Positions 52,533 to 61,732 are shown, counted from the stretch's first letter. The stretch is 64,000 bases of DNA from an uncultured Bryobacterales bacterium (GCA_937959285.1 CALGAR010000090.1:1-64000), one strand, 5' to 3'. The notes: generated by a model not told the origin, from the letters alone. Numbers and translations: made by a program.

Positions 52533-53865
52533 CCAGAAGACGCTTCGGAAACACGCCGTCTCAATCTTTCGGGCCGCGCTTAAAGCCGCCGATCCGGTCG
52601 AAGCGGTGCTTCGGCATGTCCGTCTGGACGGTGAAACCTTAATCGCCGGCAAGCGGCGCTATCCTCTGTCGCGCTTTCGACGGATTCATGTCGTTGGAGC
52701 GGGCAAGGCAAGCGCAGCCATGGCCAGCGCGGTGGAACGGCTCCTCGGGAGCCGCATCCACGGCGGAATCGTGAATGTGAAGTACGGCCATCTCGCAAAA
52801 CTCCGCCGCGTGCAGTTGAACGAATGCGGACACCCGGTCCCCGACGAAAACGGAGTACGTGGCACGGAGCGGATCGCCGCAATGGTTCGCGATGCCGGGA
52901 AAGAGGACCTTGTTCTTTGTTTGATCTCCGGCGGCGCGTCTGCTTTGATGCCTGCCCCCGCGCCTCCGATCACCCTGGAAGAGAAGCAGGCCACGACGAG
53001 GCTCCTGCTGAAATGCGGAGCGACTATCCACGAGGTGAATGCCGCACGAAAGCATATCTCCGCGTTGAAGGGCGGGCAGCTTGCCGCCATGGCTTCTCCG
53101 GCGACCGTGATCTCCCTGCTGCTGTCGGACGTCATCGGCGATAACCTCGACGTCATCGGCTCGGGCCCAACAGCCCCGGATCAATCAACCTTCGCCGATG
53201 CCATTCAAATTCTTCGAAAGTACGGGATTGAGAGCGATGTGCCCGGAAGCGTCCGAGACCGGCTGCATCAGGGCGCGGAGGGTCTTTTCCCCGAGACTCC
53301 AAAGCCCGGAGACAAGCTGTTCCAGCGCGTCCAGAATGTGGTTGTCGGAAGCAATCTGCAGGCAGTCGACGCGGCAGCGAAATGCGCCCGCAGCCTGGGT
53401 TACCGCACCATGGTGCTGTCGACCTCGATCGAAGGCGAGACGCGCGAAGTGGCCGGTGTGCACGCTGCGATTGCCCGGGAGATCGTCGATCAGAAGCGTC
53501 CCGTGGCTCCGCCTGCCTGCGTGATTTCCGGCGGGGAGACAACCGTAACGATTCGCGGCCAGGGGCTCGGCGGCCGGAATCAGGAGTTTGTGCTCGCGGC
53601 GGCAATGGGCATTCAAGGCCTTCCCAACACCGTGATTCTCAGCGGCGGAACCGACGGAACCGATGGGCCCACCGATGCCGCCGGGGCCATCGCGGACGGC
53701 GATACGATCTCCCGTGCGCGGCAGTTGTCTCTCGACGCTGCTGCCTTCCTCTGCAATAACGACTCCTACCGGTTCTTCGAACCCTTGGGCGACCTCCTGA
53801 AGACCGGACCGACGAACACCAACGTGATGGATGTACGCATCCTCCTGGTTGGGAGTCCGCAATGA
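52525..53865 (+). CDS. Glycerate 2-kinase (MOFRL family)
   Basis: A 446-residue kinase making 2-phosphoglycerate from glycerate. It has VVGAGKASAAMASA (about 54-67), ISGGASALMPAP, NAARKHISALKGG and, in the C-terminal MOFRL domain, GLGGRNQEFVLAAA and LSGGTDGTDGPTDAAGA. The start was put at the ATG at 52525, eight bases inside aroK, because upstream codons have no family similarity. It overlaps the next gene by ATGA. Confidence 0.92.
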   Translation: MANQKTLRKHAVSIFRAALKAADPVEAVLRHVRLDGETLIAGKRRYPLSRFRRIHVVGAGKASAAMASAVERLLGSRIHGGIVNVKYGHLAKLRRVQLNECGHPVPDENGVRGTERIAAMVRDAGKEDLVLCLISGGASALMPAPAPPITLEEKQATTRLLLKCGATIHEVNAARKHISALKGGQLAAMASPATVISLLLSDVIGDNLDVIGSGPTAPDQSTFADAIQILRKYGIESDVPGSVRDRLHQGAEGLFPETPKPGDKLFQRVQNVVVGSNLQAVDAAAKCARSLGYRTMVLSTSIEGETREVAGVHAAIAREIVDQKRPVAPPACVISGGETTVTIRGQGLGGRNQEFVLAAAMGIQGLPNTVILSGGTDGTDGPTDAAGAIADGDTISRARQLSLDAAAFLCNNDSYRFFEPLGDLLKTGPTNTNVMDVRILLVGSPQ

Positions 53866-54224
53866 CGTTCTGGCGCGACGAAGTCATCAATTTCGCGCTG
53901 GATTATGAGACGGAGAAGCACATCGCGGAGCAGCGCGAGTGGATCCTGCGGGAGCCGCAGAATGCGAGGCCCTACTACCATCTTGCACAACTGTACAGAA
54001 TGCAGTGGAAGCAGGACGAGGCGCTTGGTCTGCTGCTGGAAGCTGTGCGGCTCGACGAATCCCTCGCCGACGCCCACATCTCCCTCGCCGAAATCTACGC
54101 CGTTCGCGGCGACTACGCCGCAGCCTGGAGGCACGCCCGGGCCGCGGAAAGAGCTGGCAAGAGGAGCGCGGTCGAGATGCTGCTCCGCCACAATGTGAAA
54201 GAGCCTCCCTCTGGCGATCGCTGA
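53862..54224 (+). CDS. Small TPR-repeat protein
   Basis: A 120-residue helical protein with about two tetratricopeptide-like repeats: NARPYYHLAQLYRMQWKQDE (34-53) and LADAHISLAEIYAVRGDYAA (68-87). Such repeats mediate protein contacts. It overlaps the glycerate kinase gene by ATGA and ends the SDR-aroK-kinase unit. Its partner is unknown. Confidence 0.75.
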   Translation: MTFWRDEVINFALDYETEKHIAEQREWILREPQNARPYYHLAQLYRMQWKQDEALGLLLEAVRLDESLADAHISLAEIYAVRGDYAAAWRHARAAERAGKRSAVEMLLRHNVKEPPSGDR

Positions 54225-54291
54225 CACCCCGCACAATCGCGATCGGCACGCGTCGCTGTCTGCTGCGGCGTTACGATTGAGGCAGGGGGCT

Positions 54292-54675
54292 ATGATGGCG
54301 AATCACGTGAAGATTCTCGCCTATTTGCACATCGCCTTTGGAGCAATCCTCATCTTCCTTGGGCTTCTGGCCCTTCTTCTGTTTGGGGGAATCGCGGGAA
54401 TCGCCGGACTCTCGGACGATGTCATCGTCGTTCCAGTACTGCGAGGGATTGGAGGCGTAGTCTTCCTCGTGATGCTGCTCCTAGGCTTGCCTGAAATCAT
54501 CGCGGCGTGGGGTCTGTTGAATTTTCGACCGTGGGCGCGGGTGCTCACGATCATCCTCTCAGCCATTCATCTCATGAACGTTCCGCTTGGGACAGCTCTG
54601 GGAATCTACGGCCTGTGGGTTCTCTTGTCGCGAGACGGGCAGCAGTTGTTCGAAACCCGCATACGGACTGCTTAA
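54292..54675 (+). CDS. Small integral membrane protein
   Basis: A 127-residue protein with four predicted transmembrane segments (about 7-30, 42-60, 62-85, 90-110) and almost no soluble part. I recognise no named family; it resembles small DUF2127-like or DUF4149-like proteins only in general layout. AGGGGG lies just before the two adjacent ATGs at 54292 and 54295. Confidence 0.65.
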   Translation: MMANHVKILAYLHIAFGAILIFLGLLALLLFGGIAGIAGLSDDVIVVPVLRGIGGVVFLVMLLLGLPEIIAAWGLLNFRPWARVLTIILSAIHLMNVPLGTALGIYGLWVLLSRDGQQLFETRIRTA

Positions 54676-54698
54676 GGTGAGCCTATCGGTATCGGATC

Positions 54699-54738
54699 AT
54701 CAGGGCCGGCTAGTCCTCCGAACCAAGACGGCCCTGAT
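54699..54738. terminator. Hairpin between convergent genes
   Basis: ATCAGGGCCG (54699-54708) pairs perfectly with CGGCCCTGAT (54729-54738) over a 20-base loop, between the membrane protein gene and the manganese catalase gene. Confidence 0.55.
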
Positions 54739-54740
54739 TC

Positions 54741-55688
54741 TCAGTGGCGAACCTTGGAGTACTTAGACCACTGGTTTTCACCAGAGGGGATCTTGCTGCT
54801 GATTTCCTGGCTGCGCTTTTCGCTCAACTCTCGATTCATCTGCTCAATGACACCCGGCTCTCGAACGCCGCCCGACGGAGTTTGATCGAGCAGCCCGTTG
54901 GTCTGCCGCACATGCTCGACCGGGTCGTCGATATGCACCCACTCTTCTCCTTGCTGCCAGGGTCCTCGCCCGGTATTCCACGCGCCGCGCGAGTCCTCCC
55001 CAGAGGACATATTGAAGAAGACGTTGATGAAGCGTGGATCCCCTTGCCGGACTCCGGGAGGGAAGTTCGGAGCGATATCGGCTAAAGCGGCGGAGAACAT
55101 CTGGAAGTGGCTAATTTCCCGAGTCATCAGGAAGCGCAATGTGTCCTGAACGTACGGATCTTCCGTGAACTGTAAGAGATACTCATACACGATTTTTGCC
55201 CGGGATTCAGCCGCAATGTTGGACCGCAAGTCCACAGTGAGATCGCCGTTCGCATTCACGTATGCGCCGGTCCAAGGCACTCCGTTCGAGTCCGTGACAT
55301 CAGGGCCGCCGCCGGTCATGACCAGGAAGTGCGGGTTGGTGAGCGCCTGGTGGGCCATCTCATCCTTCAGCCTTTGAGACTTCAACATTGACGTGATTCC
55401 GGAGCGCTCCGCCACATCCTTCAATTCACTGTTCAACGGTCCCAGCAGCATGGTAATCGTAGCGCCCACGATCTCCAGGTGGCTGAATTCTTCCGTGGCA
55501 ATGTCCATCAACAGATCGTACTTGTCAGGGTACGACTGACGGACCCCAAATGCCTGGACAAAGTACTGCATCGCAGCCTTCAGCTCTCCGTTGCCTCCGC
55601 CAAACTGTTCGAGCAGCAGGCGGGCAAATCTCGGATCAGGCCCGGAGACGCGCGCGTTGAACTGCAGCTCTTTCACGTGATGGAACAT
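54741..55688 (-). CDS. Manganese (non-heme) catalase
   Basis: A 315-residue four-helix-bundle catalase that removes hydrogen peroxide with a dimanganese centre. Expected ligands: E35 (GNGELKAAM), the IATEEFSHLE pair with E66 and H70, then a glutamate in the KIVYEYLLQFTED region and the histidine in MTREISHFQMF. The end has a hydrophilic tail of about 60 residues. GAGGTG precedes the ATG at 55688. The 129 bases upstream hold only a GC-rich hairpin. Confidence 0.93.
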   Translation of the reverse strand: MFHHVKELQFNARVSGPDPRFARLLLEQFGGGNGELKAAMQYFVQAFGVRQSYPDKYDLLMDIATEEFSHLEIVGATITMLLGPLNSELKDVAERSGITSMLKSQRLKDEMAHQALTNPHFLVMTGGGPDVTDSNGVPWTGAYVNANGDLTVDLRSNIAAESRAKIVYEYLLQFTEDPYVQDTLRFLMTREISHFQMFSAALADIAPNFPPGVRQGDPRFINVFFNMSSGEDSRGAWNTGRGPWQQGEEWVHIDDPVEHVRQTNGLLDQTPSGGVREPGVIEQMNRELSEKRSQEISSKIPSGENQWSKYSKVRH

Positions 55689-55783
55689 GTGGCACCTCTC
55701 AACGGGAGACGCCGGTCTTGCTCGCATGTTTCGTCAGTTTTTTGGGAGGAGCAAGAGGAGAACTACAGGCGGGAGGAAAGCGA

Positions 55784-55807
55784 GCGGGCCGGCCGTGCGC
55801 AGCCCGC
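55784..55807 (-). terminator. GC-rich hairpin after the Dabb-protein gene
   Basis: GCGGGC (55784-55789) and GCCCGC (55802-55807) pair over a 12-base loop, about 10 bases after the stop on the minus strand. No T-tract; weak evidence. Confidence 0.3.
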
Positions 55808-55817
55808 GTGCCAGCAG

Positions 55818-56231
55818 TTAGTTGGTGATGTCGCTTGTGAAGCTTCGTCCGCGGACAGGGATGTAGATCTTCTCCCATTCACGGTGGGCGGGATGATCGG
55901 CGTAAGCCTTAAAAGCCGCTTCGTCCTTAAACTCCATGACGAAAGCATCCGTGACGGGAGTTGTCTTCAGCTCTCCGTTCGGCAGCTTTTCGGTGTAGCC
56001 GCCCTGAACCTTGATGCTCTTCAGCCAGACGTTCGTAATACCCGGAATCTCTTTGGCCATCTTCTCGACTCCCTTGAGGACAGCCTGCTTCTGTTCCGGA
56101 GTTGTGCCCTCCTTCCAATAAAGCGTGACCACGTGAATGATCGACTTCGGCTTATTCCCTTGGCCAAAGAGCAAGCCGCTAGCGCCTGTCAGCAAGACAA
56201 CCGACAGCAGCAGTTTAGCGATGTGCTTCAT
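55818..56231 (-). CDS. Secreted Dabb (stress-responsive A/B barrel) domain protein
   Basis: A 137-residue protein with a signal peptide (1-24, LLFGQ). The mature part has a ferredoxin-like alpha/beta barrel: IHVVTLYWKEGT, LKGVEKMAKEIPGI, DAFVMEFKDEAAFKAYADHP. Dabb proteins are dimeric, and most are uncharacterised. Its 5' end overlaps the upstream membrane protein gene by 17 bases. Confidence 0.82.
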   Translation of the reverse strand: MKHIAKLLLSVVLLTGASGLLFGQGNKPKSIIHVVTLYWKEGTTPEQKQAVLKGVEKMAKEIPGITNVWLKSIKVQGGYTEKLPNGELKTTPVTDAFVMEFKDEAAFKAYADHPAHREWEKIYIPVRGRSFTSDITN

Positions 56232-56634
56232 CTTCGCTTCCTTTCAACTGAGAATTCGGAAATGCTTTCCGTAATTGCCGCAAACCCGACCAGGTCTCAC
56301 ACAGCACAATCGAGTCAGCGGGATTCCCTAAAGAATACTTGACTGTGGCCGGCCCGAGGAGCTGAACTGCCTGAGGGTCAAGCTGCATCAAACCTGAAAT
56401 ATCCTGAGACGCATTGTATGTGACACCGCGCACCTCATACGAGTAGTGCAGGACATTCTCGTCGATGTCAGTAATCATGGCCGGTCCCAAGCGGCCAGAC
56501 GCATTCACGGCTAACCGCCTGCGGCGCTCGCGCTCCTCGGGTGTCAGGCGCCACCGCTTAATCCATACCCAAGAACCAACGACGGCTGCCACGGGAAGCA
56601 AGGCTGCTAATAACAGATAACCGGAGTGAACCAT
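56215..56634 (-). CDS. Single-pass membrane protein with a DUF3592-like domain
   Basis: A 139-residue protein with one N-terminal helix (4-24), a basic RRRRR stop-transfer stretch (about 37-41) and an extracytoplasmic or cytosolic domain containing VLHYSYEVRGVTYNASQDIS and TVKYSLGNPADSIV, as in DUF3592-type beta-rich domains. Function unknown. Confidence 0.6.
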   Translation of the reverse strand: MVHSGYLLLAALLPVAAVVGSWVWIKRWRLTPEERERRRRLAVNASGRLGPAMITDIDENVLHYSYEVRGVTYNASQDISGLMQLDPQAVQLLGPATVKYSLGNPADSIVLCETWSGLRQLRKAFPNSQLKGSEDEAHR

Positions 56635-56661
56635 AACATGCGGCGACGGCGCCGCAGGAAA

Positions 56662-57324
56662 CTACCGTGCTTGTGGCGCTTCCTGGAAGACCTTGGCCCA
56701 ATCCTTCAGGAACTGGTCGAGCCCCTTGTCGGTAAGCGGGTGGTTGAAGAGCATGTCGAGCACCTTAAAGGGCAGCGTGCCGATGTTTGCGCCCGCCTTC
56801 GCCGCCTCCACGACATGCAGCGGGGACCGCAGGGAAGCGGCCAGGATTTGTGTGTGGAAGCCGTAGTTCCGGTAGATCGTCACGATATCTCGAATGAGAT
56901 TCATGCCCTCCGTGCCAATGTCATCCAGCCTTCCAACGAAGGGGCTAATGATGTAGGCTCCGGCTTTCGCCGCCAGCAGCGCCTGGCCCGGAGTAAAGCA
57001 AAGCGTGACGTTCACGCGAATTCCCTCTTTACTGAGGGTGGAGGTGGCTTTAATTCCGTCTCTCGTTAATGGCAGCTTGACGACAATATTCCTGTGGATC
57101 TTGGCAAGCCCCCGCGCCTCACGGAGCATCTCATCAGCGGTGGTAGAAACCACCTCGGCGCTGATATCGCCATCAACGATCTCAGCAATCTTGGCGACCT
57201 GCTCCTCGATTGGACGTCCTTCCTTTGCAATAAGCGAAGGATTCGTGGTCACTCCGTCGATAACGCCCCATTCGACGCCCCGCTTTATTTCATCGAGGTT
57301 GGCTGTGTCCAGAAAGAGTTTCAC
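56662..57324 (-). CDS. tal: Transaldolase (small, fructose-6-phosphate aldolase-like form)
   Basis: A 220-residue TIM-barrel aldolase of the short transaldolase/FSA group. The start MKLFLDTANLDEIKRGVEWG and TTNPSLIAKEG are conserved. The Schiff-base lysine is K83 in NIVVKLPLT. ISPFVGRLDDIG and HTQILAASLRSPLHV further support it. Transaldolase and fructose-6-phosphate aldolase activity cannot be separated with confidence from sequence alone. Confidence 0.92.
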   Translation of the reverse strand: MKLFLDTANLDEIKRGVEWGVIDGVTTNPSLIAKEGRPIEEQVAKIAEIVDGDISAEVVSTTADEMLREARGLAKIHRNIVVKLPLTRDGIKATSTLSKEGIRVNVTLCFTPGQALLAAKAGAYIISPFVGRLDDIGTEGMNLIRDIVTIYRNYGFHTQILAASLRSPLHVVEAAKAGANIGTLPFKVLDMLFNHPLTDKGLDQFLKDWAKVFQEAPQAR

Positions 57325-57346
57325 TGTCGTTCTCCCATTCGCTGCG

Positions 57347-58147
57347 TCAGTCAGTGTGGCTTAGGATCACCTGGTTGGAAAGCAACCCGACGCCTTCAAT
57401 CTCGACTTCGACGGTCGACCCTGCAGACATCGGGCCAACGCCCGGCGGCGTCCCGGTAGCGATCAGATCGCCCGGTTCGAGCGTCATGAATGCCGATACA
57501 TAGGCGATTATATCAGGCAACGGAAACAGCATATCCGTTACAGGAGCGTTTTGCTTCACTACACCATCGAGGCGCGTTACCACTCGCAAGGACGCCAAGT
57601 CCACTTCTGACGCAAGAACCATGCAGGGACCAGCAGGACAGAATGTGTCGTGCCCTTTGCCACGCGTCCACTGGCCGTCCTTCTTCTGCAGGTCCCGCGC
57701 CGTGACATCGTTGACGCACGTGTAGCCGAGCACGAACCTCATGGCATCCTCCGCCTTCACGTTTCGTGCTCTCGTGCCGATGATCACGCCGAGTTCCCCC
57801 TCGTAATCAAGCCGCTGGGAAGCCTTCGGATATACGATGCAGTCGCCGGAAGCAATGAGCGATGAGGGAGGCTTCAGAAAAATCAGCGGCTCGGAAGGCA
57901 CTTCGTTGCCGAGCTCCTTTGCATGCTCCCGGTAATTGCGGCCCACACAGACGATCTTTGTAGGCGAACAGGGCGGCAGCAGGCGAACTTCAGCGAGAGA
58001 AAATTGCTTTCCGGTCAATCTCCCGGCCGGGCCGTCCGTCTCGCGGATCTCCTGCCCGTCCAAAACTCCATGACAAACAGCCGAGCTGGCGTCGGAAACC
58101 GTCGGAGCGATGCTGCGATCAAGACTGAAGCGGACGTATCTTGTCAT
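57347..58147 (-). CDS. Fumarylacetoacetate hydrolase family protein
   Basis: A 266-residue metal-dependent hydrolase/decarboxylase. IVCVGRNYREHAKELG (about 65-80), then the metal glutamates in LDYEGELGVIIG, NDVTARDLQ, KGHDTFCPAGP, and the end GDLIATGTPPGVG. Probable acylpyruvase or dicarbonyl hydrolase; the substrate is unresolved. It starts inside the end of the hypothetical gene at 58119-58442 (29-base overlap), so they are probably co-transcribed. Confidence 0.88.
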   Translation of the reverse strand: MTRYVRFSLDRSIAPTVSDASSAVCHGVLDGQEIRETDGPAGRLTGKQFSLAEVRLLPPCSPTKIVCVGRNYREHAKELGNEVPSEPLIFLKPPSSLIASGDCIVYPKASQRLDYEGELGVIIGTRARNVKAEDAMRFVLGYTCVNDVTARDLQKKDGQWTRGKGHDTFCPAGPCMVLASEVDLASLRVVTRLDGVVKQNAPVTDMLFPLPDIIAYVSAFMTLEPGDLIATGTPPGVGPMSAGSTVEVEIEGVGLLSNQVILSHTD

Positions 58148-58442
58148 TTGTGTTTTCGTCCTTTGAGAAATCCAGGAGAAGCTGACGGCGCGAGAAGTAA
58201 AGGCGCCTTACGAGGTTATCCTTGCGAGTGCTATGGCCAAGAATCCGCCCGCCAAAACGGCGAACCATCTCAGCCGCCAGCGCATGTTCGGGATCAGGCG
58301 AATCAATTGGCGGACCGCCCGTCTCGCGAATCCAACTGTCGGTTGCAGCGTTCAACATCTGCTCAATTTCGGCATTCGCAGAAACCCATCGTCCACGCCT
58401 CAGAAAAGCTTTCCGGCGTGCAATACTGATCAGAACTCCCAT
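58119..58442 (-). CDS. Hypothetical protein, 107 residues
   Basis: No family recognised. The sequence is basic and helical, with an arginine-rich start (RRKAFLRRGRW) and a middle WIRETGGPPIDSPDPEHALAAEMVRRFG. Its end (FSRRQLLLDFSKDEN) overlaps the FAH-family gene start by 29 bases. The frame is supported mainly by this coupling and by composition. No signal peptide or membrane helix. Confidence 0.5.
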   Translation of the reverse strand: MGVLISIARRKAFLRRGRWVSANAEIEQMLNAATDSWIRETGGPPIDSPDPEHALAAEMVRRFGGRILGHSTRKDNLVRRLYFSRRQLLLDFSKDENTNDKIRPLQS

Positions 58443-58519
58443 TGGATTTTAGATCATTGTAAGGGGGCAGCACTGAATCCTGCATCCGCAACACACAGTA
58501 GGCAATCTAAGGTAGAGTA

Positions 58520-58702
58520 ATGCGAGTGTACCGGCGACTTGAGCCTGAGAACGACGAAGAAGCCGTCCGCAAGCTGATTGCCGAGATCGACGAGCTCGAC
58601 AAAGCGAAGAATGCGGTGTTCCGCAGGATCTGGCTGGTGGTCTTGTTAGTGTTTCCGCTGGCGATCCTGCTATTCGTTATGGTCGCCCTTCTGAAGCACT
58701 GA
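58520..58702 (+). CDS. Small single-pass membrane protein
   Basis: A 60-residue protein: a charged N-terminal half (DEEAVRKLIAEIDELDKAKN) and one hydrophobic helix (about 37-57, IWLVVLLVFPLAILLFVMV). AGGTAGAG lies just before the ATG at 58520. It ends 10 bases from the convergent recA stop. Function unknown. Confidence 0.55.
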   Translation: MRVYRRLEPENDEEAVRKLIAEIDELDKAKNAVFRRIWLVVLLVFPLAILLFVMVALLKH

Positions 58703-58712
58703 CCGCCAGCGT

Positions 58713-59783
58713 TTACTTCCGCGCGGGAGCCGCCTTTGCCTCAGTGGCAGGCGCTGACGCGGCGGGTGTTGCGGGCTCCGCCTTCACGAGCCCCAAAGCC
58801 TTTCGCAGCTCTGCATCAATTCGGTCGCGGATATCGGGATTATCTTTGAGGAACTGACGGGCGTTCTCGCGGCCTTGGCCGATTCGCTCCCCTTTGTAGC
58901 TAAACCACGAACCGCTCTTCTCAATGATGTTGTGGACTGCGCCCAAGTCGAGGAGATCGCCCTCCCGGCTGATGCCTTCGCCGTAGATGATGTCAAATTC
59001 GGCTTCCCGGAACGGGGGAGCCAGTTTGTTCTTGACGATCTTTACTTTCGTACGGCTGCCTGTTACGGCGTCGCCGTCCTTGATCGCCGCAATCCGGCGA
59101 ATATCAGCGCGAATGGATGAGTAGAATTTCAGCGCCCGGCCACCCGTTGTCGTCTCCGGGCTCCCGAACATGACGCCGATCTTTTCGCGGATCTGGTTGA
59201 TAAAGATTAGACAGGTATTCGACTTGGAGACGTGGCCGGTAAGCTTTCGCATCGCCTGGGACATCAGGCGGGCCTGGACTCCGACAAAGCTATCGCCCAT
59301 CTCGCCGTCGAGCTCCGCCTTCGGGACAAGCGCGGCAACCGAGTCCACCACCAGCACATCAATGGATCCGGAAGTGATGAGGGCCGAGGTAATCTCGAGC
59401 GCTTGCTCGGCAAAGTCCGGCTGGGAGACCAGCAGATTATCAACATCGACTCCCAGCTTCCGGGCGTAAATGGGATCGAGTGCGTGCTCGACGTCGATAA
59501 ACGCGGCCATCCCGCCCAGCCGTTGGGCCTCCGCGATTACCTGTAACGCAACAGTTGTCTTACCAGACGATTCCGGACCGAAGATTTCCACGATCCGGCC
59601 CCGCGGGAAACCGCCCACACCCAGGGCATAGTCAAGCGATATGGATCCCGACGAGATAACACTCACCGGAACCACCGCTTCGCTCGATCCGAGCCGAACA
59701 ATTGAGCCTTTTCCGAACTGTTTCTCGATCTGGCTCAGAGTGGCCCCAAGCACACGGGCTCTCTCTTTTTCGTCAATCGGCAT
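58713..59783 (-). CDS. recA: Recombinase RecA
   Basis: A 356-residue recombinase for homologous recombination and the SOS response. Walker A is GPESSGKTT (69-77), with FIDVEHALDP, LLVSQPDFAEQALEI, VDSVAALVPKAELDGEMGD and the L2 loop INQIREKIGVMFGSPETTTGG. The tail is rich in alanine and lysine. A TATAAT lies about 40 bases upstream. No obvious SOS box of the E. coli or Bacillus type is visible. Confidence 0.98.
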   Translation of the reverse strand: MPIDEKERARVLGATLSQIEKQFGKGSIVRLGSSEAVVPVSVISSGSISLDYALGVGGFPRGRIVEIFGPESSGKTTVALQVIAEAQRLGGMAAFIDVEHALDPIYARKLGVDVDNLLVSQPDFAEQALEITSALITSGSIDVLVVDSVAALVPKAELDGEMGDSFVGVQARLMSQAMRKLTGHVSKSNTCLIFINQIREKIGVMFGSPETTTGGRALKFYSSIRADIRRIAAIKDGDAVTGSRTKVKIVKNKLAPPFREAEFDIIYGEGISREGDLLDLGAVHNIIEKSGSWFSYKGERIGQGRENARQFLKDNPDIRDRIDAELRKALGLVKAEPATPAASAPATEAKAAPARK

Positions 59784-59840
59784 GCATGCTCTTCCCGCAG
59801 AGGAATTTGGCTGAAACCGTGATTATAGCGCGCCCGGGGA

Positions 59841-60779
59841 CTACATCCGCGGGGCGTAGTAGCCTTTCCGGGCTCGAACGATCATATTCTTGCGGTCCTT
59901 CACCCTCACGCTCACCGGGTGATACAAACCATCCGTCTTGAGCGGGTTCGGCCGGTAGAAAACGTTGTACTGATGCCGCAGCTCGTTCGCGATGTTCTCA
60001 AAGGATTGGGCCAGATCCTCAATCTTGAAGGGGAAGATTGCGAGTCCGCCCGTTTCGGACGCCAGATACCGGAGCACCTTATCGCCGTCTGAATCAATAC
60101 GACTGATATTGGTCGAGATTGTGTAGATGACGACGTCGGCTTTGTGGGCCATCTCGAGAGCCTGATCGCGGCTGTAGCGGCTCTGATTGTCCTCACCGTC
60201 GCTCAGAATGACCATGGCGCGACGGAATTTGTGCCGCGGCTGATCTTGCATCAGCTTATCGCGGCAAGCGAAGTAGATCGCGTCATAGAGGGAGGTTCCG
60301 CCGCCGGGGCGGAGATCGCGCACGGTCTTGGCAAGAAGCTCGACATCATCAGTAAGATCTGCCACCAGCTCCGCCGAGGTATCAAAGCTGACAATCACGG
60401 CTTTGTCGTGGCGCGGCCTTATGATGCTGTTGATGAACTCGATCGCCGCCTCCTGCTCGAACTTGAACCTGTCGCGGATGCTGTTACTTGTGTCAATCAA
60501 AATCGCTAGGCGCAGCGGGAGATCCGTCTCGGCCGTGAATTCCAGTATCTGCTGCGGTTTCTTGTCCTCGATAATCTCGAAGTCGTCCTTAGTAAGATTG
60601 GTGACGAAACGTCCCTTCTTGTCAGAAACCGTGAATAAGAGGTTGACGCGAGTAACGTCCAGAACGATCCGGCTTGGATCCTGGTCCTCATTCGCCGGAG
60701 CAGGCTTTTGTGCGGGTTGCTGAGCCACCAGGGCCCCGATGGCAATCAGCAGGCCAAGACAAAGGAAATACTTCTTCAT
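59841..60779 (-). CDS. Secreted VWFA-related acidobacterial protein
   Basis: A 312-residue protein with a signal peptide (1-20, ALVAQQ). The N-terminal beta domain has LLFTVSDKKGRFVTNLTKDD (48-67), characteristic of the VWFA-related acidobacterial family. The VWA domain follows with an intact metal-dependent adhesion site: DTSNS (96-100), a threonine in GGGTSLYDA, and the aspartate in ILSDGEDNQSR. Likely a ligand-binding or adhesion protein. TATAAT and AAGGGCG lie just upstream of the ATG. Confidence 0.9.
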   Translation of the reverse strand: MKKYFLCLGLLIAIGALVAQQPAQKPAPANEDQDPSRIVLDVTRVNLLFTVSDKKGRFVTNLTKDDFEIIEDKKPQQILEFTAETDLPLRLAILIDTSNSIRDRFKFEQEAAIEFINSIIRPRHDKAVIVSFDTSAELVADLTDDVELLAKTVRDLRPGGGTSLYDAIYFACRDKLMQDQPRHKFRRAMVILSDGEDNQSRYSRDQALEMAHKADVVIYTISTNISRIDSDGDKVLRYLASETGGLAIFPFKIEDLAQSFENIANELRHQYNVFYRPNPLKTDGLYHPVSVRVKDRKNMIVRARKGYYAPRM

Positions 60780-60796
60780 AGCGCCCTTGCCATCGA

Positions 60797-61726
60797 TTAT
60801 AGCGCCCGGTCAACTGATTCAACGGTATCTAATAAATCCTTGAACTCCGGCGCCAGCGGAGCCTCAATCGTGATCTGCTCGCCAGTGGAAGGCTGCGAGA
60901 AGCGGATGCGCTTGGCCTGGAGGAAGAACCGTGTCAGCGGAGGCAGTCCTTCCACCTTCGCCGGAGCTCCATACAGGCGATCGCCAACAATGGGATGGCC
61001 GATACTAGACAAATGCACGCGGATCTGATGAGTCCGTCCTGTGCCGATAGTCACTTCCAGGTATGTGAATGCCCGGTAGCGCCGGAGCACCCGGTAGTCG
61101 GTCTGCGCCGAACGTCCCTTCCCGAGCTTTACTGTCATTCGCGTGCGCCGCACGGGGTCTCGCGCAATGGGGGCGGTGATTCGTCCGGCGTCCCGGGCGA
61201 CGGAGCCATGCACCAGCGCAAGATACGTTTTTTCGACCCGGCGCCCGGCAAATTGAGCGGCCAGATGACGATGGGCGGCATCGTTGCGGGCAACCAGGAG
61301 GACGCCGCTGGTCTGCCGGTCGAGGCGGTGCACGATCCCCGGACGTAACTCCCCCGCCACACCTGACAGACTCCCGTACTTATACAACAGGGCATTGACG
61401 AGCGTGCCGGTGTGCCTCCCCGCTCCTGCATGGACCACCATTCCAGCGGGCTTGTTGACCGCAATCACATCTGCATCCTCGTACAGGATCTCGACAGGCA
61501 GGGCCTCCGGCGTTGCGCGAAGCGGCGGCAGTTCGCCTGGTTCAAAGTGAATCGTCTCGCTGCCGCGAAGCAGCAGAGACGGCTTCGTTTCAACCCGATC
61601 GTTCAAACGAACCCGGCCCGCACGGATCCACTCCTGCAGCCGGGAGCGGCTGTACTGCGGCAGGCGCTGCTGCAGGAAATGGTCCAGCCGTTTGCCGGCA
61701 TCGGCCTGCTCTGAATGAAGGAGCAT
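60797..61726 (-). CDS. rluD: RluA-family 23S rRNA pseudouridine synthase (RluD-like)
   Basis: A 309-residue enzyme. An S4 RNA-binding domain (about 10-60, RLDHFLQQRLPQYSRSRL) is followed by the catalytic domain with D136 in PGIVHRLDRQTSGVLL, then YLEVTIGTGRTHQIRVHLS. RluD-type, for helix 69 of 23S rRNA, is the likeliest group. The ATG at 61726 gives the family N-terminus; a TATAAC hexamer ends 6 bases before it. Confidence 0.88.
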   Translation of the reverse strand: MLLHSEQADAGKRLDHFLQQRLPQYSRSRLQEWIRAGRVRLNDRVETKPSLLLRGSETIHFEPGELPPLRATPEALPVEILYEDADVIAVNKPAGMVVHAGAGRHTGTLVNALLYKYGSLSGVAGELRPGIVHRLDRQTSGVLLVARNDAAHRHLAAQFAGRRVEKTYLALVHGSVARDAGRITAPIARDPVRRTRMTVKLGKGRSAQTDYRVLRRYRAFTYLEVTIGTGRTHQIRVHLSSIGHPIVGDRLYGAPAKVEGLPPLTRFFLQAKRIRFSQPSTGEQITIEAPLAPEFKDLLDTVESVDRAL

Positions 61727-61732
61727 CTCACC

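Noticed and set aside
59784..59840. An SOS (LexA) box upstream of recA.
   Set aside because: Neither CTGT-N8-ACAG nor GAAC-N4-GTTC type sequences are visible; only a TATAAT was found.
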